Assembly (NCBI GenBank): GCA_964472565.1
Contig: CAYYNB010000116.1
Location: 1-19,454, forward strand
From: DATAMF01 sp964472565
GTDB lineage: Bacteria > Chloroflexota > Anaerolineae > Aggregatilineales > Aggregatilineaceae
Length of the DNA: 19,454 bases
Direction of reading: 5' to 3'
Positions 1-6,434 of the stretch are shown here, piece after piece (position 1 is the first letter of the stretch; each line of letters opens with the position of its first letter). Both the position numbers and the translations under genes were made by a program. The notes under the pieces were generated by a model, which saw nothing but the letters and a program-made list of their open reading frames with translations, ran no database searches and was not told the origin of the DNA.

Positions 1-2310
1 AACTGCTTCGCGCTGCCGAAACTGTCAGCGGCGGGCCAGTGCTCGGTAGATGCGGGCGAAGTCGTCTTCACGCTGACCAACAGTGGTGGCCCGATGACTG
101 CCGCCGCCGACTACACCATCACCGATAGCAGCGGCGCGGAACTCGACAAGGGTATGACCAATGTTCTCGGTGCGGGCGAAAGCCAGACCTTCACGGTTCC
201 GGCGCGTACTGATGGCGGAACGATCACCTTCAATGCAGCCGGGTTGACCGCTGCGGCCAGCGTCGATAACTGCTTCGCGCTGCCCAAGCTGTCACTCAGC
301 GGCCAGTGCGTGACGGATACGGGCGAAGTCGTCTTCACGCTAACCAACAGCGGCGGCCCGATGAACGCCGGTGTGGAATACACCATCCGCTCCGAAGTGG
401 GTGTGATGACCAGTTTCACTAAGGCTCTGGGTGCAGGCGAAAGCCAGTCCTTCACGGTGGCCGCTCCAGTGAATGGCAGCGCCGTTGTGATGGAAGTTGC
501 CGGGTTGGCGGAATCAGCGTCGATCACCGACTGCTTCGCGCTGCCGAAACTGATGGCCGTGGGATTGTGCTCGGTGGACACGGGCGAAGTGTTCTTCGCC
601 GTAACCAATGTCGGTGGCCCGATGACCGCCCCAGAGAACTACACCATCATCAATGCGAACGAAGAAACGCTCGCTGAAGGCCAGACGAACGTCCTGGGTA
701 CAGGCGAAAGCCAGTCCTTCACTGTTCCTGCACGGCCTGATGGCGGAACAATCTACTTCAACATTGCTAATTTGAACGTGTCCGCTGCGGTGGATCAATG
801 CTTCGCGCTGCCGAAACTGGTCTTCAATGGCGAGTGCGTCGAAAACGGTAAAGCAACCTTCACCATCATCAACACGGGTGGCCCCATGTCCGCGCCGGAA
901 GATTACCAGGTGGTAGACGAGAACGGCACGGTTCTGGATCAGGACCAGTACCAGCTTGGTGCGGGTGAAACGATGCAGATCAACGTCGAGGGGTACTATG
1001 GGGTAATCACTCTCACGGCTCCCGGTGGCATCACGGTTGATACCTACTGCCAGCAGCCCGATACTACGCCGACCCCCGAACCGACTGTCGAACCGACTCA
1101 GGAACCCACCGAAGTCGCGGAAGTGCCGCAGTGCGGTCTGACCAGCTATATGGGCAGCAACGGCTTCCCCGTTGTGGACATGAACCCGGCGCTCTGCACT
1201 GGCGAAGTGCTCAGCGGCCCCTGGACACCGATTGAAATCGGCGGCGCGGTCTGCCCCGACTGGCTGGTTTACCACACCAACCAGACCGGCGACTGGGAAA
1301 TCTTCCGCCTGGGCAAGATCCCCGGTGATCCTGAAGCCAACGTCAACCTGTCACAGGGTGTTGGTCAAGGCGTCTCTGATGTGGCTCCGTCCCGCTCACC
1401 TGACTCCGCCTGGATCGCCTTCGCCAGCAACCGCGATGGCAACTGGGAAATCTATGTGGGCCGTACCGACGGCTCCGAACAGCAGCGCGTGACCTACGCG
1501 GTGGACGCCATTGATGTCGATCCCGTGTGGTCGCCGGTGGGTAACTACATCGTCTACGAGTCGGCGCGCGATGGCAACTGGGAACTGTACATGGTCGATG
1601 TGGCGACTGGCGCGGAAACACGGCTGACCGATAACCCGGCCAACGACATCAATGCCTTCTGGTCGCCCGATGGCACCAAGCTCCTGTTCCAGAGTGACCG
1701 CGACGACCTGTGGCAAATCTACGAACTGAATATCAGCACGCTCGAAGTGACCAAGTTGAGCGACGGTAGTGGTGATGATCACGAACCCATGTACTCACAC
1801 GACGGCAAGCTGATCCTGTTCAACTCGCATCGTGACGAAGGCGACAACAGCGTGGTCTACGTCATGAATGCAGATGGCACCGAGATCAAACGGGTGTCTG
1901 ACCCGGCTGGCGATGCGACCCTGCAAGTGTGGTCCGACGACGATGCTCTGATCGCGTACCAGTCGAACCTGGACGGCGACCTGGACATCTATGTCTACGA
2001 AGTTGCCACCGAACAAACCCGGTTGGTGACGGATAACGACATTGCCGACTACGCGCCCACCTGGTACTGCGACGGTCACACGGTCGTCTTCACGTCCGAT
2101 ATTCTCAAGGCGGATGAGTTCTCGCCGGACTCGAACATCTTCTCGACACCCGCCGACCCGATCACGGCCCCGGCGATCAAGGTTGAGGACGAGGCTGCTC
2201 AGCTCACGGATAGCCCCGATGCTGATCAGTATCCTCAAGACTCGCCTGCTGAAGAGAATGCCAGCCGCGAACGTCGGCTGCCTTCTCCAGAGGATCATCG
2301 TAAACTGTAA
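1..2310 (+). CDS. Large exported repeat/TolB-propeller protein, 5' end missing
   Basis: The reading frame is open from base 1, so the start lies outside the window and 769 residues remain. Residues 1-350 are four tandem units, each opening with a CFALPKL motif and carrying two Cys, GGPM, YTI and GESQSFTV motifs. They look like beta-sandwich, Ig/adhesin-type modules. A Pro/Thr/Glu linker follows (about residues 351-375). From about residue 418 come six or seven PD40/TolB-type blades recognisable by WSPDG, SNRDGNWEIY and TRLTD motifs. TolB-like propellers bind proteins or ligands outside the cytoplasm, and the linker style fits a cell-surface location. No enzyme motif is visible and the function is unknown. 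The C-terminus is Arg-rich and not clearly part of a blade. Two stem-loops follow the stop, so it probably ends its own transcription unit rather than belonging to the rpmH cluster. Confidence 0.85.
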   Translation, partial: NCFALPKLSAAGQCSVDAGEVVFTLTNSGGPMTAAADYTITDSSGAELDKGMTNVLGAGESQTFTVPARTDGGTITFNAAGLTAAASVDNCFALPKLSLSGQCVTDTGEVVFTLTNSGGPMNAGVEYTIRSEVGVMTSFTKALGAGESQSFTVAAPVNGSAVVMEVAGLAESASITDCFALPKLMAVGLCSVDTGEVFFAVTNVGGPMTAPENYTIINANEETLAEGQTNVLGTGESQSFTVPARPDGGTIYFNIANLNVSAAVDQCFALPKLVFNGECVENGKATFTIINTGGPMSAPEDYQVVDENGTVLDQDQYQLGAGETMQINVEGYYGVITLTAPGGITVDTYCQQPDTTPTPEPTVEPTQEPTEVAEVPQCGLTSYMGSNGFPVVDMNPALCTGEVLSGPWTPIEIGGAVCPDWLVYHTNQTGDWEIFRLGKIPGDPEANVNLSQGVGQGVSDVAPSRSPDSAWIAFASNRDGNWEIYVGRTDGSEQQRVTYAVDAIDVDPVWSPVGNYIVYESARDGNWELYMVDVATGAETRLTDNPANDINAFWSPDGTKLLFQSDRDDLWQIYELNISTLEVTKLSDGSGDDHEPMYSHDGKLILFNSHRDEGDNSVVYVMNADGTEIKRVSDPAGDATLQVWSDDDALIAYQSNLDGDLDIYVYEVATEQTRLVTDNDIADYAPTWYCDGHTVVFTSDILKADEFSPDSNIFSTPADPITAPAIKVEDEAAQLTDSPDADQYPQDSPAEENASRERRLPSPEDHRKL
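4..1047 (+). repeat. Four tandem in-frame repeats of 267/261/267/249 bp
   Basis: Units begin at the Cys codon of each CFALPKL motif, at bases 4, 271, 532 and 799. A final Cys codon at 1048 closes the fourth unit. The unit lengths correspond to 89, 87, 89 and 83 residues. The first 21 bases of units 1, 3 and 4 are identical and unit 2 differs at two positions, so similarity persists at DNA level. Unit 4 is the most divergent. Because the frame is open at base 1, more units may lie upstream. Confidence 0.9.
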
Positions 2311-2318
2311 TCGTTCGT

Positions 2319-2345
2319 AATGGCCTCTCCGGGGGAGGGGCCATT
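2319..2345 (+). terminator. GC-rich stem-loop after the surface-protein gene
   Basis: AATGGCCTCTCC pairs with GGAGGGGCCATT through a 12-bp stem containing one G-T wobble, nine bases after the stop codon. Only a short, impure T-run follows, so it is a weak intrinsic terminator or an RNA-stabilising 3' hairpin. Confidence 0.5.
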
Positions 2346-2350
2346 CTTAG

Positions 2351-2392
2351 ACACCCAGCCGGTATGTGACATTCGCATACCGGCTGCTGTGT
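2351..2392 (+). terminator. Second stem-loop, perfect 10-bp inverted repeat
   Basis: AGCCGGTATG (2357-2366) and CATACCGGCT (2376-2385) are exact reverse complements around a 9-base loop. ACAC/GTGT extends the stem across an internal loop. It ends eight bases before the -35 of the rpmH promoter and has no T-tract. It may act as a second terminator or insulator, or as a protein-binding palindrome next to that promoter. Confidence 0.45.
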
Positions 2393-2400
2393 CCCCGCCC

Positions 2401-2430
2401 TTGACCCAACCTAGCGCCATGCGTTATACT
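2401..2430 (+). promoter_or_regulatory. Sigma-70 type promoter of the rpmH cluster
   Basis: TTGACC at 2401-2406 and TATACT at 2425-2430 are separated by 18 bases, one mismatch each from the consensus hexamers. The predicted transcription start is near 2437, giving a leader of about 64 bases before rpmH. This is one of the two best promoters visible in the window. Confidence 0.7.
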
Positions 2431-2444
2431 TTCCCTCTGTCTCA

Positions 2445-2495
2445 AACCTTTGTCTGCTTGACATCGCGCCCCAGGCGCGTTTTTTGAAAGAGGTT
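2445..2495 (+). promoter_or_regulatory. rpmH leader with terminator-like hairpin and possible SD-sequestering stem
   Basis: CGCGCC (2465-2470) and GGCGCG (2474-2479) form a perfect 6-bp stem with loop CCA. It is followed directly by six T at 2480-2485, the textbook shape of an intrinsic terminator. It lies inside the predicted leader, ending 15 bases before the rpmH start. AACC and TTT (2445-2451) could also pair with AAA and GGTT (2487-2495), covering the AGAGG ribosome-binding site and enclosing the hairpin. Attenuation is inferred. The hairpin could instead only stop transcripts from upstream. Confidence 0.5.
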
Positions 2496-2500
2496 CTATC

Positions 2501-2680
2501 ATGCCAAAACGTACTTACCAACCGAAGATTCGCCGCCGTGTGCGCGTTCATGGTTTTCGCAAGCGTATGCGTACTGCTGATGGACGCAAAGTTCTCCAGG
2601 CACGCCGGGCACGCGGACGCGCGAAACTGACACCCAAGATGAATAACCACGTCAAGCGCATCAACTGGAAGAGCCACTAG
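2501..2680 (+). CDS. rpmH: Ribosomal protein bL34
   Basis: A 59-residue, very basic protein of the large ribosomal subunit. The start MPKRTYQPKIRRR and the stretch HGFRKRMRTADGRKVL are diagnostic of bL34. Most bL34 proteins end soon after the R-A-K-L-T segment at about 44-50 residues. This one continues for about 15 residues (PKMNNHVKRINWKSH), a C-terminal extension of unknown role. The start is supported by AGAGG nine bases upstream. rnpA begins 15 bases after the stop, the usual rpmH-rnpA order, so the two are almost certainly co-transcribed from the promoter at 2401. Confidence 0.95.
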   Translation: MPKRTYQPKIRRRVRVHGFRKRMRTADGRKVLQARRARGRAKLTPKMNNHVKRINWKSH

Positions 2681-2695
2681 GTTATTTCAGCCGCA

Positions 2696-3043
2696 ATGCA
2701 ACGCCATCTGCGACTGCGCCAGAGCGATGACTTTGAACGGTTACGAAAAACCGGGCAAGTTTGGCGGCATCCCTTTATAATTCTAAGTGCTGCCCCTAAC
2801 GATCTGGCGCATAACCGCTATGGTTTTATTACCGGCAAGCGGGTAGGATCTGCTGTGGTTCGCAATCGAGTCCGGCGTGTGCTGCGTGCGGTGGTGCGTG
2901 ATGCTCACCCGCATGTGGTGCCGGGCTATGATCTGGCGTTTATTGCGCGCGACGCGATAGTGGGGCAGAGCTACCAGTCCGTGCAGGCAGCGGTGGTTAG
3001 CAGTTTGCGCCGCAGCAAGTTGTGGAGGGAGGACATTTCATGA
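2696..3043 (+). CDS. rnpA: Ribonuclease P protein component
   Basis: A 115-residue basic protein that binds the RNase P RNA and helps it recognise and cleave the 5' leader of pre-tRNA. The family signature is the RNR motif at residues 56-58 within GKRVGSAVVRNRVRRVLRA. The N-terminal LRQSDDFERLRKTG matches the usual L-x-x-x-x-DF-x-x-x-x-x-x-G opening. Length is typical. The start is set by this N-terminal motif, and no clear Shine-Dalgarno sequence precedes it. Its stop overlaps the yidD start by four bases (ATGA), so yidD is probably translationally coupled. The RNA partner, rnpB, is not in this window. Confidence 0.95.
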   Translation: MQRHLRLRQSDDFERLRKTGQVWRHPFIILSAAPNDLAHNRYGFITGKRVGSAVVRNRVRRVLRAVVRDAHPHVVPGYDLAFIARDAIVGQSYQSVQAAVVSSLRRSKLWREDIS

Positions 3044-3249
3044 AGTATATTGGGTTGGCGCTGATCCGTTTTTACCAGCTTACCCTGTCACGTATGATGC
3101 CTCCAAGCTGCCGCTACGAGCCGAGTTGTTCCCGTTATACTTATCAGGCAATCCAGAAATATGGTCTTTTTAAGGGATCATGGCTGGGCCTGCGACGCAT
3201 TGCACGCTGCCATCCGATCAGCCCTGGTGGTTATGATCCGGTTCCCTAG
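3040..3249 (+). CDS. yidD: Membrane protein insertion efficiency factor YidD
   Basis: A 69-residue protein of the YidD family, associated with the inner face of the membrane and thought to aid YidC-dependent insertion. Family features are C24-R-Y-E-P-S-C30-S-x-Y and the C-terminal R-C57-H-P with P-G-G-Y-D-P-V-P, which ends the protein. An ATG at 3040 is preferred over an in-frame GTG at 3022. A strong GGAGGGAGG lies seven bases upstream of the ATG, and the added residues would be encoded by that ribosome-binding site. It overlaps rnpA by four bases. The lipoprotein gene starts 26 bases after the stop. Confidence 0.92.
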   Translation: MKYIGLALIRFYQLTLSRMMPPSCRYEPSCSRYTYQAIQKYGLFKGSWLGLRRIARCHPISPGGYDPVP

Positions 3250-3275
3250 ACGGGTGGTTAGAGGTCGAGGAATTC

Positions 3276-4601
3276 ATGCTGAAGTTACATCGTAAATTAT
3301 CCGTATTGGCGCTCCTGCTGATCGCGTCGATCCTGTTGGCAGCCTGTGGTGGCGTCCGTGGCGATAGCTGGGCCGGGATTGCGTCGAACGGAGAACCATC
3401 GACGCTGGGCGACACGGTTTACGTCTCCTATAACGAAAAGGTGATGGCCTTAAACGCGTCCACTGGCAAACGGCTCTGGGAATATCCCGGCGAGGATGAT
3501 CGGGACAGCAAGTTTTTTGCAATTCCCGTTGTAGATAAAGCGAACGAAACCGTCTATGTGGGCGATTTTAAAGGTCGCCTGCACGCCATTAACACCACCG
3601 ATGGCAAAGTCCGCTGGCTCTATACCCCTCCCAAAGGCGACAAGATCGGCCCACTGTCTACCACCCCGGATGATCGCATTATCAGCGGTGTTGCTCTGGG
3701 CGATGACATGATTTTTTATGGTCTTGCCAGCCGCAATGTGGTAGCCCTTCCGCGCAGCAGCACCCAGCCCAACGATACCATCTGGACCTTTGAGACAGAT
3801 CATGGTGTCTGGGGTACGCCCCTTTATGTTCCGGCGCAGGAAGACCGCCCTGCCATGCTGTACGTGGTATCGCTCGATCAATTCTTCTACGCTCTGTATG
3901 CTGAAACCGGCGAAGAAATGTGGAAGATCGATATGAAAAGCGCCGCCCCTGGCAGCCTGACTTACGATGCGCGTCACAACTGGGCCTATGTCGGAACGCT
4001 GGGCGAGGGCTTGCTGCTGATTGATTTGAATGCCCAGAAGATCCTCAGTTCCTTTGAAACCGAAGGTTGGATCTGGGGCAGTCCCATTATCGAAGCCCCT
4101 ACCGGCGAGATCGTCCCTAACACGGATCAAACCGCTGAGACAAGCGACGCTGCCGCGACTGCCGAACCCACTCCCGAAGCCACAGCGGAGCCTGCCGGCA
4201 CCGAGGATACGCCCCAGGGTGATATGCTCTATTTTGGGGACTTGAACGGGTATTTGTACGCCGTGTCGGTTAGTGATACAGGCGCGTTTACCACCATCTG
4301 GAAAAAGCAGCTTTCGGAAGAACCCATTCGTGCCACTCCCGCATTGACTCCTGGTGCTGATGGTATGGTGATTGTCGGCTCGAAAGACAAGCGCATCTAT
4401 GCCTTCGCTAAAGACAATGGGACCAAGCAGTGGGAGCAGACGACTGAAGGCGAAGTGTTGACGGATCTCGTGTTGGTGCCCAGCGATCCGGAAGATCCAG
4501 CGTCGCCCTTGCTGGTGGTTGCAGGAACATCTGAGAATAAAGAACTGGTGGTCGCTTACAACATTGAAACTGGTAAGCGCGACTGGGACTATTCCGAATA
4601 A
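3276..4601 (+). CDS. BamB-like PQQ-propeller lipoprotein
   Basis: A 441-residue exported lipoprotein. The N-terminus has basic residues, a hydrophobic stretch and the lipobox L-A-A-C with Cys24 as the predicted lipidated residue. The rest is a PQQ/quinoprotein-type beta-propeller with repeated blades such as VYVSYNEKVMALNASTGKRLWEY, here broken in print as VYVSYNEKVMALN plus ASTGKRLWEY, and VYVGDFKGRLHAINTTDGK. A Thr/Ala/Glu/Pro-rich low-complexity loop at about residues 284-312 interrupts the propeller. No dehydrogenase active-site motif was seen, so a binding or scaffold role like BamB is more likely than enzyme activity. GAGG at 3267-3270 supports the start. It lies between yidD and yidC on the same strand with gaps of 26 bases each side, so it is probably in one operon with them. 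A role in YidC-linked folding is inferred from position only. Confidence 0.85.
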   Translation: MLKLHRKLSVLALLLIASILLAACGGVRGDSWAGIASNGEPSTLGDTVYVSYNEKVMALNASTGKRLWEYPGEDDRDSKFFAIPVVDKANETVYVGDFKGRLHAINTTDGKVRWLYTPPKGDKIGPLSTTPDDRIISGVALGDDMIFYGLASRNVVALPRSSTQPNDTIWTFETDHGVWGTPLYVPAQEDRPAMLYVVSLDQFFYALYAETGEEMWKIDMKSAAPGSLTYDARHNWAYVGTLGEGLLLIDLNAQKILSSFETEGWIWGSPIIEAPTGEIVPNTDQTAETSDAAATAEPTPEATAEPAGTEDTPQGDMLYFGDLNGYLYAVSVSDTGAFTTIWKKQLSEEPIRATPALTPGADGMVIVGSKDKRIYAFAKDNGTKQWEQTTEGEVLTDLVLVPSDPEDPASPLLVVAGTSENKELVVAYNIETGKRDWDYSE

Positions 4602-4627
4602 CAAGGCGAAAGTAGAAAGATCGTCGC

Positions 4628-5557
4628 ATGCTCGATTTCATCATTAACCCGTTTATCACGATCCTGCTGTTCCTGTACAAAATTTTGGGCGGCAATGTCG
4701 TTCTGGCGATTGTGGTCTTCACCATTCTGGTGCGTCTGGCGACCTATCCCTTGACGGCCAAGCAGCAGCGCTCGACCAAGGCGATGCAGGCGCTCCAGCC
4801 GGAACTGAAGAAACTTCAGGAAAAGTATAAAAACGATCCTGAAAAGAAGGCCCAGGCACAAATGGCCCTCTACAAAGAGTTTGGGGTCAATCCCCTGGCC
4901 GGATGTTTGCCGCTCATTATTCAGTTCCCGGTGATTATTGCGCTTTACCAGGCCATTATCGCCACGCTGGCTGCTACCCCGCTGCAACTGCTCAACCTGT
5001 CGGGGCGGTTGTGGGTGCCCTCGCTGGCAAGCGAGATCCCGCTGGGCAACCGGTTCCTGTGGCTCAATCTGGCCGTGCCCGATCCCTTGTATATCCTGCC
5101 CATCCTGGTGCTGGTGACGACGTGGCTTCAGCAAAAATTAATGATGCCCGCGCCCAAAGAACCCGAACCCGGCAGCAAACCCGATCCTTCTGCCGCCATG
5201 ACCAAACAGATGATGATCGTGATGCCGCTGATGTTTGGTTTCTTTTCCCTGTCTTTTGCTTCCGGCCTGTCGATCTACTTTATCGTGTCCAACCTGATTG
5301 GTATCGGACAGGGGATGCTAACGGGCAAAATCGATGTCAAAACGATGTCGGGGCGCACGGTTGCAGAACCGCCGTCACTGGATAAAGTAAAACGCGCCGA
5401 TCCGCTGGTCGTGGACAAACCCAAACGGGGCTTGGTTGAAGATGAAAAACCCAAGCGTATCCCGGTAGAACGAAGTGTGGATCGTCCGGCGATCAAAGCG
5501 AAACGTCCGGGTATCAGCGATACACGGACCAGTCGGGCTAAAAAAGCTAAAGGCTAA
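4628..5557 (+). CDS. yidC: Membrane protein insertase YidC/Oxa1 family
   Basis: A 309-residue polytopic insertase that places proteins into the cytoplasmic membrane, alone or with SecYEG. The N-terminal hydrophobic segment leads into ILVRLATYPLTAKQ, whose Arg36 is the conserved groove residue of the family. A charged cytoplasmic hairpin (about residues 45-85) is followed by NPLAGCLPLIIQFPVIIALYQ, split here as NPLAGCLPLII and QFPVIIALYQ, and three further hydrophobic segments up to about residue 235. The protein lacks the large periplasmic domain of Gram-negative YidC, so it is the short form. The C-terminal tail of about 65 residues is Lys/Arg-rich, fitting ribosome contact. Only a weak ribosome-binding site precedes the ATG. 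jag follows after 28 bases. Confidence 0.95.
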   Translation: MLDFIINPFITILLFLYKILGGNVVLAIVVFTILVRLATYPLTAKQQRSTKAMQALQPELKKLQEKYKNDPEKKAQAQMALYKEFGVNPLAGCLPLIIQFPVIIALYQAIIATLAATPLQLLNLSGRLWVPSLASEIPLGNRFLWLNLAVPDPLYILPILVLVTTWLQQKLMMPAPKEPEPGSKPDPSAAMTKQMMIVMPLMFGFFSLSFASGLSIYFIVSNLIGIGQGMLTGKIDVKTMSGRTVAEPPSLDKVKRADPLVVDKPKRGLVEDEKPKRIPVERSVDRPAIKAKRPGISDTRTSRAKKAKG

Positions 5558-5585
5558 TGGTCTCTTTTGACGAGGAAGTAAATCG

Positions 5586-6365
5586 ATGAGTGAAACGCGG
5601 TCTGTGGAAACCAGCGCGGCGGATATCGAGGAAGCAATCGAGTTAGGCTTAAGTAAGCTCGGTGTCTCGCGTGAGAGCGTGATTGTTGAGATTTTGGATG
5701 AACCCAGCCGAGGTTTGCTGGGGATCGGTGCCCGTCCGGCGCGTGTTCGTCTGACTACGGCAGCTCGCCCCGCCACTCCACCGCCGCCGCCCCCGCAGCG
5801 TGCGGAACGTCCGGGGGCGTATGATGTCGATGAAGACGACGATGACCATATTCCGCTGTTGTCACAGGCCGTTCGAGTCCAGGACGACGAACTGGATGAT
5901 GATGCGCGGGTCGGGCTGGCAACTGTCAAGGAATTGCTGGGCCGCATGTATATTAAGGCGCAGGTAGATGTTTACCGCGCGGCACCAACCGGCGGTGATG
6001 TCGCGCCCTGGGTGCTTCAGATTCATGGGCGTGACCTGGGCACATTGATCGGGCGGCGCGGCGAGACGTTAGGCGCATTACAATATATTACCCGTTTGAT
6101 CGTCAGCCGCGAATTGCAGCGCCGGGCCAATATTGTGCTGGATGTCGAGGGCTACAAAACTCGCCGCGAACAGATGCTCCGCAAGCTGGCGGTACGCATG
6201 GCGGATCAGGCGGTGCAGATGGGCCGCACCGTGCCCCTGGAACCCATGCCGCCCTATGAACGCCGGATTATCCATCTCGCGCTGCGGGACCGCAAAGACG
6301 TGATGACGCAGAGCGTGGGCGAAGGCGAACATCGGAAAGTAACGATTATTCCGAACCGCCGCTAA
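5586..6365 (+). CDS. khpB: Jag/KhpB RNA-binding protein (Jag_N, KH, R3H)
   Basis: A 259-residue cytoplasmic RNA-binding protein. Residues 1-60 form the Jag_N domain, with EEAIELGLSKLGV and the loop SRGLLGIGARPARVR. A linker of about 65 residues carries six consecutive Pro (about 66-71) and an acidic run DVDEDDDDH. The KH domain follows with its G-R-R-G loop at about residues 156-159. The C-terminal R3H domain ends the protein, with ERRIIHLALRD and the basic RKVTIIPNRR. KhpB pairs with KhpA in other bacteria to bind many RNAs and affect cell elongation. No khpA is visible here. GAGGAAG seven bases before the ATG supports the start. It is the last gene of the cluster and is followed by a terminator. 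Confidence 0.93.
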   Translation: MSETRSVETSAADIEEAIELGLSKLGVSRESVIVEILDEPSRGLLGIGARPARVRLTTAARPATPPPPPPQRAERPGAYDVDEDDDDHIPLLSQAVRVQDDELDDDARVGLATVKELLGRMYIKAQVDVYRAAPTGGDVAPWVLQIHGRDLGTLIGRRGETLGALQYITRLIVSRELQRRANIVLDVEGYKTRREQMLRKLAVRMADQAVQMGRTVPLEPMPPYERRIIHLALRDRKDVMTQSVGEGEHRKVTIIPNRR

Positions 6366-6385
6366 AAGTAATGTTTTATAACGTG

Positions 6386-6391
6386 TATAAT
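6386..6391 (+). promoter_or_regulatory. Candidate -10 element for the PfkB kinase gene
   Basis: A perfect TATAAT sits in the jag-to-kinase gap, but at 16-18 base spacing the -35 is poor (TAAAAG and neighbours). If used, transcription would start near 6398, inside the 5' arm of the following hairpin. Confidence 0.35.
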
Positions 6392-6392
6392 C

Positions 6393-6417
6393 TGCCGCGT
6401 CCTATCGCGGCATTTTT
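6393..6417 (+). terminator. Intrinsic terminator after jag
   Basis: TGCCGCG (6393-6399) and CGCGGCA (6406-6412) form a perfect 7-bp stem with a 6-base loop, followed by five T, then C and TT. This is a standard Rho-independent terminator for the rpmH-to-jag transcript. It ends about 18 bases before the next start codon. Confidence 0.75.
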
Positions 6418-6434
6418 CTTTAGGTAGATAAACA

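Noticed and set aside
4..1047. CRISPR-like array
   Set aside because: The repeats are long, in-frame, near multiples of three and continuous, with no spacer pattern; they encode protein modules.
514..1275. 253-codon minus-strand open frame opposite the Cys repeats
   Set aside because: Its sequence repeats only because the plus-strand gene repeats; no domain or ribosome-binding site was seen.
2200..2310. Frameshift suspected from the Arg-rich C-terminus of the surface protein
   Set aside because: Neither alternative frame continues a propeller blade or gives a better ending, and the stop is followed by a plausible 3' hairpin.
2458..2463. A perfect TTGACA upstream of rpmH
   Set aside because: At 16-18 bases downstream there is only the T-run of the hairpin and no -10; the TTGACC/TATACT pair further upstream is far better.
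2311..2500. Possible oriC next to rpmH
   Set aside because: No DnaA-box cluster or AT-rich unwinding region is visible, and dnaA is not the neighbour.
3450..4604. 384-codon open frame on the minus strand opposite the PQQ lipoprotein
   Set aside because: It is a mirror of codon bias in the plus-strand gene, which has a lipobox and clear propeller repeats; the minus frame shows no recognisable domain.
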